From Treponema sp. (GTDB lineage: Bacteria > Spirochaetota > Spirochaetia > Treponematales > Breznakiellaceae), in the NCBI GenBank assembly GCA_009776715.1, contig WRNF01000045.1:1-9135 (forward strand): a DNA stretch of 9,135 bases, given 5' to 3'. Shown one piece after another: positions 1-7,634 of this stretch (positions are counted from its first letter, which is position 1; each line of letters starts with the position of its first letter). The position numbers were made by a program, and so were the translations under genes. The notes beneath the pieces were generated by a model. That model saw only the letters and a list, made by a program, of their open reading frames with translations, searched no databases and had not been told where the DNA came from.

Positions 1-37
1 TCCGTGGAAATCCGTAAAATCCGTGAAAATCCGTGGC
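1..37. repeat. Short tandem repeat, TCCGTGAAAA-like units
   Basis: The word TCCGT recurs at positions 1, 11, 20 and 30, separated by short A-rich or GA-rich spacers, giving a unit of 9-10 bp. On the minus strand this reads as repeated CACGGATTT. The array touches the window edge, so its full length is unknown. No reading frame explains it, and it lies beyond the 3' end of the ABC operon. It may be a dispersed intergenic repeat; that is inference. Confidence 0.7.
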
Positions 38-57
38 TATTGATTATATGCCTTAGC

Positions 58-93
58 GAGAGGCCAAATGAAGTTACAGGTAAGTTACCTCTC
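58..93. repeat. Inverted repeat GAGAGG/CCTCTC with inner AGGTAA palindrome
   Basis: GAGAGG at 58-63 is the reverse complement of CCTCTC at 88-93. Inside lies AGGTAA (78-83), one base, then TTACCT (85-90), a perfect 6-bp inverted repeat. The two pairings overlap and cannot form together. Function is not evident. It could be a weak stem-loop downstream of the ABC operon or an operator-like dyad. Apart from this dyad and the neighbouring stem-loop, nothing gene-like is seen between 38 and 177. Confidence 0.4.
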
Positions 94-118
94 TTTAATA
101 TTAATCAAGAGGGAAGCT

Positions 119-147
119 GCCATGCGGCACGGTTGAGGTGCCGTGGC
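119..147 (-). terminator. GC-rich stem-loop after the ABC operon, possible terminator
   Basis: CGGCAC (125-130) pairs with GTGCCG (138-143) around a 7-nt loop. The stem extends by GCCA (119-122) with TGGC (144-147) after a 2-nt bulge, giving about 10 base pairs, mostly GC. It begins 31 nt beyond the stop codon of the last operon gene, where an operon terminator would be expected. No run of T follows it on the minus strand, so it is not a canonical intrinsic terminator. It may instead protect the transcript 3' end or assist factor-dependent termination. Confidence 0.4.
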
Positions 148-177
148 TTTTGGCATCCAAGATGAGCATCTGCGGCA

Positions 178-1182
178 TCATTCGCCAGGCGGTTTTTCAA
201 AAAACTGTTTTTCGGGGAACAAGCGGCTGTATGCCCAGCCGGGCAGCACATACACCCAATTGGTGCCGGAAACCGCGGCAAAATAATTTTCATTTTCATC
301 GGGCGGGCCAATCCGGATTCGTATTTTTGTGCCGTTTGCAAATTCAAGCTCCAGGCTGCAGTAATTAATCGACGAATCCGATGCGCCAAGATTCGTAAAA
401 TCATTGGCATTGGTTTCAAGAATAGTGCGAATGAATTCTTCAACCTTGCCTGAATCGGGATTTTCCAGATCGAAATTAAAATCCCAGGCTTTTCCATTGC
501 GCGTAAAAATCATCGGCTCAATTTGCTCAATTTGCCCGTCAATGTCCTGTTCCGCAGGAGGGTACACGCTTATCCTTTGCACATCGTCATTTTTCCAGCT
601 TTGGTTTTCCGGAAAAAGGCGAAGTTCGTACCATGCTGATAATGAAGAATTCACATAGGAAGAAAAATTATCCGTTCCAAGCCGTACTTCGTTTTGGTCA
701 ATCTTTCGCATAAACACATTGCTGCCGCTTTGGTCTGACTGCCCAATAAGCATCTGCAGGACAGGCTTTCCCGCCCCGGCTGCTATGGTCACCTTGACAG
801 CGCTGTGTTCCTCGAGAGACAGCCGTTCATGGGACGAAGCACTGGAAGAACGCACCGGGTATTGATCCCTTTTTGACAATAATGCAATAAAATCTTCAAC
901 CCTCAGTTGCCGCGCGGGATAGTCCCTGCCCTCATTTAAAACAAACCACAAGCCGTCATTTTTTGAAAGCGCCACCGGTTTGACATCTTCATCATTTTCT
1001 GTGTTCACCGGGGCTGTAATAGTAATGCCGGTAATTTTGTCAATGTCAGAAGGATCAAGCCATGTGTATGCGTCCGATCTGGCCTGCATGTTTTCCGGAT
1101 CAAAAATAATGGTTAACACATAGGTAATGGCAAATACTGCAATTATTCCCGTTAGCAGATATATTTTTTTCTTATAGTTCAT
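178..1182 (-). CDS. Membrane-anchored DUF4340 protein of a Gld-like ABC operon
   Basis: A 334-residue protein that looks like the DUF4340 family. Proteins of this family are often encoded beside GldG-like ABC auxiliary proteins; their biochemical role is unknown. Residues 1-6 are basic (MNYKKK) and are followed by one hydrophobic segment at about 7-27, so the remainder is probably extracytoplasmic. The rest appears to contain two related halves, about 45-190 and 200-325. Each has a strand-like start (ITGITI and VQRISV), a W-containing strand, a helix (RVEDFIALLSK and KVEEFIRTILE), and then an IG-containing strand pair (VLQMLIG and KIRIRIG). The start is supported by an AAGGAGA Shine-Dalgarno 6-7 nt upstream. 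The ATG lies inside the end of the preceding gene (11-nt overlap), which suggests translational coupling. This is the last gene of the operon. Confidence 0.8.
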   Translation of the reverse strand: MNYKKKIYLLTGIIAVFAITYVLTIIFDPENMQARSDAYTWLDPSDIDKITGITITAPVNTENDEDVKPVALSKNDGLWFVLNEGRDYPARQLRVEDFIALLSKRDQYPVRSSSASSHERLSLEEHSAVKVTIAAGAGKPVLQMLIGQSDQSGSNVFMRKIDQNEVRLGTDNFSSYVNSSLSAWYELRLFPENQSWKNDDVQRISVYPPAEQDIDGQIEQIEPMIFTRNGKAWDFNFDLENPDSGKVEEFIRTILETNANDFTNLGASDSSINYCSLELEFANGTKIRIRIGPPDENENYFAAVSGTNWVYVLPGWAYSRLFPEKQFFEKPPGE

Positions 1183-2854
1183 TGTGCGTCTCCTTCGCTG
1201 TTATGGCAGAATCTGCCGGCTTTTCTTCTGAATCCTCAGATTCATTATCCGGGTATTCATTTGATTGATACAAATTTTCCGGAGCAAGCGAGCGTATTTT
1301 TGAATTTCTTAATACAATAAAAATTATCCCCGCTAATATTACCAGCAGCGGCATAACGGCAACATTTATTGCCTGGATAAATGTTTTTGCAGATTTTTCT
1401 TTATCCTTATCATCAGCCAGATTATTCAAACGGCTGGACATGGGGCGGGGGCGTATGCCTAAAATGTCGTCGTCATTGCCCAGCCAGTCGGCGGATTTAA
1501 TGAGAAAATCCAGGTTATTATAGCCCTGCGTCATGTTCATGTACTGCCCGGCAAAAAAATAATCCCCCACCACAATAATATGGGCGCTTTGCCCCTGCTG
1601 CTGCATTTCTTCTGTTTCATCAGCAAACCAGGAGGGAAAAATCCCCGACACGCTTACTGCCAGTATTTTTTTCCCCCTCGTTTTTTCCGCGTCCCTGTCA
1701 AACATATTGGAAATATCAGGGCTAATGATAAAGGGTTCATTCATTGACCAGCCGTTTTCGGACGTGCTGAACAGTTCAGCCGCTTCCAATTGCGCATCGC
1801 CGGGCAACTGTATTTCCAGAGGGCTTGCCCAGTACAAATGAATGTCGCTTAACCGTGAACTAACCGGATGTTCAGGGTTGCAATTTTTTGCCTGTATATT
1901 GATCCATTGCGGATACTGGGAAAAACGTGTCATTACCATGCCTGAAGGAGCGCGGGTCTGGTATTGAATGAACAGGCCGGGATTCTCCAAAACAATTTCC
2001 GGCAGCACGTTTACGCCGTAAGAAGAGAGCATTGCCAAAAGGCCTAAATCTTCAGGAAGCCGTGCCTGTGTTTCTTCAATGCTGATATGCACGCCTTTTA
2101 CTGCGAACAGCACTTTCCCGCCTCTTTGAATATAATGGTCTATCCGGTACAATGCGTCTTCATCAAAGGTTTCTACACCGTCTATTACAATTAAGGCATT
2201 GATTATTTCCGGTATTTCTTCGCCGGGAGAAATCTGCCTTAGTTGATAGCCTGCCTGCACAAAGTAATAATGAAAGTTCTGGTAATCTTCGTTCCAGCTT
2301 TGCTTGTCATCGCCGAGCAATATTCCCACTATGCGCGGGCGGTCCCGAACCATTGCCCGTATGCGCGTAGTAAGATCGTATTCAAGCGTTTCCACAGAAG
2401 ACAGCCAGGGCAGCACTTCAATCTGGTCAAGGTATTCAATGGTCACACCTGAATACACAATGGCCACGCTGGTTTCGTCCTGCTGGTACGAGCCTATTTG
2501 CTGGGGGCTAATGCCTAAACCTTCAATCTTGCCGGTCAAATTGTTTTCTTTGTCTTTTACCGGATCAATCACTGTGCAGCGAATTTTTCCACGGGAATAA
2601 TTGCTGTACACATCGAGCATATCCACGATTTCGTTAAATATGGGATAGGTGCTTTTTAGGCGGTCGGACAGATAATAGGTAATCTGCACCTGGTCCGCAA
2701 TTTCATTGTGCAGATTCCTGGAAACATCCGCAATGGTGTTGGCTTTATTCTCGGTAAGGTCAAGGCTGAACCATAAACGGCTGCTGACCAAAGCGCCAAG
2801 CAGCACAGCGGTTAATACCAATACGGTGATTGTTGTTGTTTGTTTTTTTGTCAT
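1172..2854 (-). CDS. GldG-like ABC transporter auxiliary protein
   Basis: A 560-residue protein resembling the ABC-type auxiliary / GldG family. An N-terminal membrane segment (about 9-25) leads into the family-typical motif FSLDLTENKA (29-38). A large, probably extracytoplasmic domain follows, with recognisable blocks YYLSDRLKSTYP (60-71), SRGKIRCTVIDPVK (87-100) and VLPWLSSVETLEYDLTTRIR (147-166). A second membrane segment (about 495-515) precedes an acidic cytoplasmic tail rich in D, E and S (516-560). This topology, with two TM helices flanking a big outer domain, is standard for the family. The Shine-Dalgarno GGAGG lies within the last codons and stop of the permease gene, and the gap is only 7 nt. 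It is inferred to assemble with the neighbouring permease and ATPase. The gld name comes from gliding Bacteroidetes, and gliding is not implied here. Confidence 0.85.
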   Translation of the reverse strand: MTKKQTTTITVLVLTAVLLGALVSSRLWFSLDLTENKANTIADVSRNLHNEIADQVQITYYLSDRLKSTYPIFNEIVDMLDVYSNYSRGKIRCTVIDPVKDKENNLTGKIEGLGISPQQIGSYQQDETSVAIVYSGVTIEYLDQIEVLPWLSSVETLEYDLTTRIRAMVRDRPRIVGILLGDDKQSWNEDYQNFHYYFVQAGYQLRQISPGEEIPEIINALIVIDGVETFDEDALYRIDHYIQRGGKVLFAVKGVHISIEETQARLPEDLGLLAMLSSYGVNVLPEIVLENPGLFIQYQTRAPSGMVMTRFSQYPQWINIQAKNCNPEHPVSSRLSDIHLYWASPLEIQLPGDAQLEAAELFSTSENGWSMNEPFIISPDISNMFDRDAEKTRGKKILAVSVSGIFPSWFADETEEMQQQGQSAHIIVVGDYFFAGQYMNMTQGYNNLDFLIKSADWLGNDDDILGIRPRPMSSRLNNLADDKDKEKSAKTFIQAINVAVMPLLVILAGIIFIVLRNSKIRSLAPENLYQSNEYPDNESEDSEEKPADSAITAKETHNEL

Positions 2855-2861
2855 AATGTAT

Positions 2862-3608
2862 TTACCTCCACTTCCTGAAAATTATTACACGGGTAGTAAT
2901 AAAAAGAAACAAAAAAGCGCTTGCGGCAAAAAACAGTATGTCTCTTGAATCAAGCAGGCCTTTTGAAAACTTGTTAAAATGAAAATCCAGTGAAATAAAA
3001 TTCAATATATTAGTCAGCCAGTCAGGAAGGGCTAAAACCATGGCAAGCCAGCTTATCAGCATAACTATCAATAAAACTACCGCAGTTCCAAGGAAACTGC
3101 CGGCCTGGTTTTTTGACAGCGATGACAGCAGCAGGCCCAGTGAAACAGCGGAGGCTCCCATTAGCATAACGCCGATGTACTGGCAGACAATTACCCCTAT
3201 GTCGAAATTTCCCAGGGAAAACATTGATAGGGGAAGCGGCACGGTAAGGACAAGCATCATCAACAGCAGGGTAAAAACCGAAAGAAATTTCCCCAGCACC
3301 AGGTTCCACTCGGAAAAAGGCATTGTCAGCAGCAGTTCAATGCTGCCTGTCTTTCGTTCTTCCGCCCAGCTTTTCATGGTCAGCACCGGGATTACCAGAA
3401 TAAATACCAATGGAAAACTGCTAAAGTAGGGCTGCAGAATGGCAGGGTTTTCGTTGTTAAGAAAATTTTGTATGTAAAACAGCCATACCGAAGTAAATAC
3501 CAAAAAGAACACTGCCGCTCCGTAAAATGCCGGAGCGCAAAGAAATGAATACAGTTCTTTTTTTGTTAATGCAAGCACACTCCCTGTGTTTGCTGTTTTT
3601 TGTTTCAT
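2862..3608 (-). CDS. ABC-2 type permease (GldF-like)
   Basis: A 248-residue integral membrane protein with six predicted membrane helices, at about 26-47, 61-80, 105-127, 137-160, 171-194 and 223-244. Between helices 2 and 3 lies the ABC-2/GldF-type cytoplasmic motif MKSWAEERKTGSIELLLT (78-95), the likely coupling region to the ATPase. The stretch FHFNKFSKGLLDSRDILFF (209-227) before the last helix is also typical of GldF-like permeases. The length is usual for the family, which suggests a homodimer forms the channel. The ATG overlaps the ATPase stop in an ATGA arrangement, and an AAAAGGAGA Shine-Dalgarno lies inside the ATPase coding end, so translation is probably coupled. The substrate cannot be read from the sequence. 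Confidence 0.88.
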   Translation of the reverse strand: MKQKTANTGSVLALTKKELYSFLCAPAFYGAAVFFLVFTSVWLFYIQNFLNNENPAILQPYFSSFPLVFILVIPVLTMKSWAEERKTGSIELLLTMPFSEWNLVLGKFLSVFTLLLMMLVLTVPLPLSMFSLGNFDIGVIVCQYIGVMLMGASAVSLGLLLSSLSKNQAGSFLGTAVVLLIVMLISWLAMVLALPDWLTNILNFISLDFHFNKFSKGLLDSRDILFFAASAFLFLFITTRVIIFRKWR

Positions 3609-4597
3609 TGTGCATTCTCCTTTTGCCTGTAATTGGCACTCTCATGTTCTTCTGACGTAAGGCTAACGAAAATATCCTCTAAGCTGAGTTTTTTGCGGTT
3701 CATTCCAAGAATTTTCAGCCCGTCTGCTACCGCCCAATCGAAAATTCGTTCAGCGGCAGAAATAATATCCGTTTTTTCCCCTTCCGGAATAAAAAAGACA
3801 AGCTGAACAGTGTTGCCATCCGCCTGGCTAAAATCAATTTTACTAATATTTTTATCAAGAAGATGCAGCCTGTTTTGAACAGATTCGGCATTGGCGCCTT
3901 TTAAAACAAGCTCCCAAGTGTTTCCTCCCTTTAATGTGCCGGCAATCTCTTCAGGCGTGCCCTGGGCTGCAATTCTGCCCTCATTGATGATTAAAATCCG
4001 TGAACAAATAGCGTCAACTTCCTGTAAAATATGTGAAGAAAGTATGACCGTTTTTCGTTTTCCCAGTTCTTTTATTAATGAGCGGATTTCAATAATTTGA
4101 TTAGGATCGAGGCCGTTAGTCGGTTCGTCCAGAATAAGGATGGGCGGATCATGAATAATGGCCTGCGCAATGCCGGCCCGCTGACGGTAGCCCTTGGAAA
4201 GCGTGTCAATTTTTTTGCTGCGGTATGCAGTTAAACCGCAGGCCTCAAGGCACGCGTTTATAGCCCCTTTCCGTTTGCTTTTTGGAATAAAGCGGGCGTT
4301 TGCAATAAATTTCAGGTATTCGTCAACGGTAAGGTCCCCGTACAAAGGGACATTTTCCGGCAAATACCCGATGCATTTTTTTACTTCCACCGGATTTTCA
4401 TCCACCCGAATGCCGTTAACCATCACGGTTCCTTCGCTCGGATAATGAAAACCGGTAAGAATTTTCATAATGGTTGTTTTCCCTGCTCCGTTTGGGCCAA
4501 GAAAACCCATAACCTGGTCTTTTCCAACGGAAAAAGACACATCTTTCACCGCTGTTACAAATCCATAGTTTTTTGTAAGATTTTGCACTTCAATCAT
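3605..4597 (-). CDS. ABC transporter ATP-binding protein (GldA-like)
   Basis: A 330-residue cytoplasmic ATPase. Walker A is GPNGAGKTT (34-42), the signature is LSKGYRQR (133-140), Walker B is ILILDEPT (153-160) with catalytic E158, the D-loop is GLDP (162-165) and the switch His is H189 (SSHIL). The Q-loop position has Glu (YLPENVPLY, 79-87), as I recall is common in the GldA/NatA-like subgroup, so it is probably not a defect. The C-terminal extension (about 220-318) is typical of ABC-2 drug/Gld-type ATPases and ends in the recognisable LSLEDIFVSLT (304-314). The start is supported by AAGGAG 8 nt upstream. It is the first gene of the ABC operon, 97 nt after the kinase gene stop, with a plausible promoter in the gap. 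It supplies energy to the downstream permease. Confidence 0.92.
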   Translation of the reverse strand: MIEVQNLTKNYGFVTAVKDVSFSVGKDQVMGFLGPNGAGKTTIMKILTGFHYPSEGTVMVNGIRVDENPVEVKKCIGYLPENVPLYGDLTVDEYLKFIANARFIPKSKRKGAINACLEACGLTAYRSKKIDTLSKGYRQRAGIAQAIIHDPPILILDEPTNGLDPNQIIEIRSLIKELGKRKTVILSSHILQEVDAICSRILIINEGRIAAQGTPEEIAGTLKGGNTWELVLKGANAESVQNRLHLLDKNISKIDFSQADGNTVQLVFFIPEGEKTDIISAAERIFDWAVADGLKILGMNRKKLSLEDIFVSLTSEEHESANYRQKENAQ

Positions 4598-4642
4598 ACA
4601 ATAATCTCCTTGCTTGACAGAATTGATAAATAAGGATTTTAT

Positions 4643-4671
4643 CTTATATACTATTTTTTTAATTTAATCAA
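4643..4671 (-). promoter_or_regulatory. Candidate sigma-70 promoter for the ABC operon
   Basis: Read on the minus strand, TTGATT (4671-4666) and TATAAG (4648-4643) are 17 bp apart in an A/T-rich spacer, in the 99-bp gap between the kinase stop and the ATPase start. Predicted transcription would begin near 4636, leaving a leader of under 40 nt that contains the AAGGAG site. No intrinsic terminator is seen after the kinase gene, so read-through from the upstream operon is also possible. The call is by consensus match only. Confidence 0.5.
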
Positions 4672-4696
4672 TACGTTGCCAGGCACTGTTTTAATT

Positions 4697-6454
4697 TCAC
4701 TTCAAATATTCCTCCAATACTCCAAACAAAGCATCCGCGTCAATTGGCTTTCCGGTATGGCTGTTCATTCCCGATGCCAGGCATTTTTCAATATCTTCTT
4801 TAAAAACATTAGCTGTCATTGCAATGATTGCAATGTCTTTTGCTTTTGGTACATCCAATGAACGTATAAGACGCGTCGCCTCATAACCGTTCATCTCCGG
4901 CATATTAATGTCCATTAAAATTAGGCTGTATTTTTCGGGGTTTTCTTTGAACATGGAAACCGCTGTTTTTCCGTTTTCCGCATTGTCAATATGAACCCCG
5001 GTTTCTTCCAGAATAGAAGCCATAATTTCCCTGTTTATTTCAACATCCTCGGCTATTAGTATTGTATGATTGCTAAAATTGCAGTGGTGTTTTGCCGCCT
5101 TATGTTTTGCGCAGATACTTCCTTCGGCCTTCTTTACTTTTACCGTAAAAATAAATTTTGCGCCCTTGCCAAGTTCAGATTCAATCCAAATCTCTCCGCC
5201 CATTAATTCGATGATTCGCTTTGAAATAGCAAGCCCCAGCCCGGTTCCTCCAAATTTTTGCGAAATGTTTGAATCGGCCTGGTTAAAAGACATAAAAAGC
5301 CGTCCCTGCTGTTCTTTTGAAATCCCAATGCCGGAATCCGCTACTTCAATTCTAAAAATAAAATCATTGTTAATTTCTTTTATATTTTTAATGCTCAATG
5401 TAACTGTTCCATATACCGGGGTAAATTTTATTGCGTTTGTCAATAGATTCGTAATGACCTGCGATAAACGCAGTTCATCACTCAATATATTCATGGGAAC
5501 ATCTTCGTCCAGATTTACAATAAAATTTTGATGTTTTTCTTCGGCTCTTACATTCGCCATGTTTATAATATTTTGTAATGTATGTTCAAAATTAAATTCA
5601 CTGTATGACAATTCAAATTTTTCTGCTTCAATTTTAGATATATCAAGAATATCGTTTATAACACCAAGCAGATGCTTGGATGCACTGTCTGCCCTGGCAA
5701 AACAATAATTTTTTTTGTCAACATCCTCTGTTCCCATTCCAATATTTATCATACCAAGGATAGCGTTTAACGGCGTGCGTATTTCGTGGCTCATGCGGGA
5801 AAGAAACTCTCCTTTGGCGCTGCTTGCATGTTCTGCAATTTCTTTTGCTTTTATTATTTCTGTAATGTCATGCATAATTACCAGAACACCGGCAAAGTCT
5901 CCGTTGTCTTTGTGAAATGGCAGAATACTTAGTTCATATCTGTTGGTTTCGGTTAATATTTCAATGTTTTTATCTATAGCTACATTGTCGCGGCTTAAAA
6001 TAATATTCTTAATTAATTTAGTAATTTCTTCGGTAAACACGACAGGCCGGTATCTGTCAATAATGCTGTCAAGTTCTCTTCCCTGCAAAATGGAAATGTC
6101 GTCCACCCCAATAATGCCGGTGATTGAATCAGTGCCTAAAAGAAACTTTGCATTTTCATCAAATATAAACATGGGATCGGGCCATGATTCCAAAAACAGC
6201 CGGACATACATCTCCTGTTTTAATTTTTCTTCGGTAATTATTCTGTTTAGCCCGATCTGTGTTTCAATGTTTAATTTATCAATCTCGTCCCGTTTAATGA
6301 TAGTCCTTAGTTCTCTTGCTATTTTATTTTTTTCAATCTCGGTATTTTTAAGTTTCTCTGTCAGATCGTTGTATTCATTTATTGAGATGCTTATGTATTC
6401 ATCGCTGCCGGTCAATGCCTCAGCTCCTTCATTCGCAGGAAGTGCATTTAACAT
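4697..6454 (-). CDS. Cytoplasmic hybrid histidine kinase (coiled coil-PAS-HisKA-HATPase-REC)
   Basis: A 585-residue protein from the ATG at 6454. Order: polar N terminus; probable coiled coil (about 28-85); PAS-like domain (about 86-200, ending in VLVIMHDITE); HisKA with the H-box FLSRMSHEIRTPLNAILG (H223); and HATPase_c with N-box NLLTNAIKFT (N340), G1 DSGIGI (373-378) and G2 GGTGLGLAI (402-410). A C-terminal receiver (about 463-585) has acidic pocket E469/D470, phospho-acceptor D515 (ILMDINMPEMNG), T547 and K569. No membrane helix is seen, so input must be cytosolic. No output or HPt domain is present, so the final target is not visible. The start lies one base after the preceding FIST stop (TGA C ATG) with no good Shine-Dalgarno, which suggests termination-reinitiation. 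An ATG at 6547 in the same frame was rejected because its extra 31 codons only shadow the conserved FIST C terminus. The two upstream FIST proteins are its likely sensory partners. Confidence 0.92.
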   Translation of the reverse strand: MLNALPANEGAEALTGSDEYISISINEYNDLTEKLKNTEIEKNKIARELRTIIKRDEIDKLNIETQIGLNRIITEEKLKQEMYVRLFLESWPDPMFIFDENAKFLLGTDSITGIIGVDDISILQGRELDSIIDRYRPVVFTEEITKLIKNIILSRDNVAIDKNIEILTETNRYELSILPFHKDNGDFAGVLVIMHDITEIIKAKEIAEHASSAKGEFLSRMSHEIRTPLNAILGMINIGMGTEDVDKKNYCFARADSASKHLLGVINDILDISKIEAEKFELSYSEFNFEHTLQNIINMANVRAEEKHQNFIVNLDEDVPMNILSDELRLSQVITNLLTNAIKFTPVYGTVTLSIKNIKEINNDFIFRIEVADSGIGISKEQQGRLFMSFNQADSNISQKFGGTGLGLAISKRIIELMGGEIWIESELGKGAKFIFTVKVKKAEGSICAKHKAAKHHCNFSNHTILIAEDVEINREIMASILEETGVHIDNAENGKTAVSMFKENPEKYSLILMDINMPEMNGYEATRLIRSLDVPKAKDIAIIAMTANVFKEDIEKCLASGMNSHTGKPIDADALFGVLEEYLK

Positions 6455-6455
6455 G

Positions 6456-7613
6456 TCAGATAACAAGTATGACCAGGGAATGATTATGGAATCTATTGGT
6501 CGGTACACCGTCCCTGACAGAGGTCGGGCAGATCTCACCGCCCGCATATCCCATCATAAATGGGATTTCCGGGCTTATTTTTTCTCTTGCAATACTAAGT
6601 TCCATAAGATGCTTATTCACGCCCAAAAGCGCAGCACGGCGAACGGCGCAGGGGAACAGCAGCACCCCGTTCACATTGGGTAAGCTGTTTATCGTCTCAA
6701 GTTTTTGGCTTGTGGCCGTCAATATATCATCAGGATCGCATCTGAGCATTGTGAAAGTTGAACCTTCATCAACATCTCCGTAGAAAATTGAAGACCCATC
6801 CTCTGTAAAACAGGCATGCCCCCTTATTACAGGCACGCCGTCATAATCCTCTCGTTTCAATAAGTCTATCATAAACGGGGTATATTTTACGCACTCTTTA
6901 AATCCCAGTTCTTCAAAGTATTTAATTGCAATATCGTTATTAATTTCATACACACAATTGCCCTCTGCTTTGGTGACCTTGGCTTTATAAGACACGGTAT
7001 TGTTTTCAGAAAGAGTAGCTATTATAAACCGGGGATTAATATTTCCGTAACACATTACAAAGGACATTGCGGATTTATAATTTGTTCCGTTAAAAACAGT
7101 TTCGCAATCCGAAAATGCAGCCGTATCATCAATAGCACAGGTTCCGAAAAGAGGCGTGCCGGGAATGATCTTTCCCAAAGCCCTTACATACATGTCGCCG
7201 GCATGCAGCCCGAAAGGAGGAAAAATAAGTCCAAGTTTAGGAACTTCAGGGTTACCCTTCGTTATCCCTTCATACGCGGTTTTAATTAATCTGTCAACAT
7301 CATCATCTAAGCTCTCGGTGATGCCTGTTTTAAATTGAACATCATCCGATGTCATGACAAAAATGGTCAGAATAAGCTCGCCGCTTTCATCGTTGACCGC
7401 CTGAGACGAGGTTGTTATTCCTACCGTATCAAAGGGAAGGTTTTCGCAAACAGCTTTTAAAACACCGGTGGAAATAAATTCAGGATTGCACATAATGATT
7501 CCGACTGAGTTTTCCAGCAGGGTAATTTTTTTTTCAATCTGCTCTTTTATTTCATTTGCGGCAATCTCGGGATTGTCAACCTCTACAGTGTAAACACTTG
7601 CACATTTCAACAT
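6456..7613 (-). CDS. FIST-domain sensor protein, second tandem copy
   Basis: A 385-residue soluble protein of the FIST family, which combines FIST_N and FIST_C sensory domains. FIST_N covers about 15-200 (ENSVGIIMCNPEFIS, GELILTIFVMTSDD, KLGLIFPP). FIST_C covers about 225-375 (KREDYDGVPVIRG, GDVDEGSTFTM, NGVLLFPC, GYAGGEICPTS from 355). The C-terminal NRFHN has H376. FIST domains are proposed small-ligand sensors, and some (the NosP group) bind haem and sense NO beside hybrid kinases. Whether this one binds haem cannot be told from the sequence. The start is supported by GGAGG 7 nt upstream and by the shared MLKCASV N terminus with its paralogue. It begins 21 nt after the first FIST gene and abuts the kinase. 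It is roughly 55-60% identical by eye to the first copy, so it arose by tandem duplication. Confidence 0.88.
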   Translation of the reverse strand: MLKCASVYTVEVDNPEIAANEIKEQIEKKITLLENSVGIIMCNPEFISTGVLKAVCENLPFDTVGITTSSQAVNDESGELILTIFVMTSDDVQFKTGITESLDDDVDRLIKTAYEGITKGNPEVPKLGLIFPPFGLHAGDMYVRALGKIIPGTPLFGTCAIDDTAAFSDCETVFNGTNYKSAMSFVMCYGNINPRFIIATLSENNTVSYKAKVTKAEGNCVYEINNDIAIKYFEELGFKECVKYTPFMIDLLKREDYDGVPVIRGHACFTEDGSSIFYGDVDEGSTFTMLRCDPDDILTATSQKLETINSLPNVNGVLLFPCAVRRAALLGVNKHLMELSIAREKISPEIPFMMGYAGGEICPTSVRDGVPTNRFHNHSLVILVI

Positions 7614-7634
7614 AATAATGCCTCCAAAAAAAAA

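Noticed and set aside
79..81. ABC ATPase inactivated by loss of the Q-loop glutamine (Glu in YLPEN, protein residue 81, around bases 4355-4357)
   Set aside because: Glu at this position is, as I recall, common in GldA/NatA-like ATPases, and all other catalytic motifs are intact. The start and end given here are residue numbers of the protein encoded at 3605-4597.
105..497. Minus-strand open frame of 130 codons in another frame
   Set aside because: It overlaps the DUF4340 gene out of frame and the terminal stem-loop region. There is no supporting motif.
4600..4696. Intrinsic terminator after the kinase gene
   Set aside because: The only dyad is TGCC-A-GGCA near 4677-4685, which is too short and has a one-base loop.
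6455..6547. 31-codon N-terminal extension of the kinase
   Set aside because: It overlaps the most conserved FIST C-terminal codons in another frame and has no good ribosome site. The TGA C ATG start is simpler.
5943..6683. Plus-strand open frame of 246 codons
   Set aside because: It lies antisense to the kinase N terminus and the FIST C terminus, both strongly supported by family motifs. Its translation is low-complexity, rich in S, I, L and F, with no recognisable domain.
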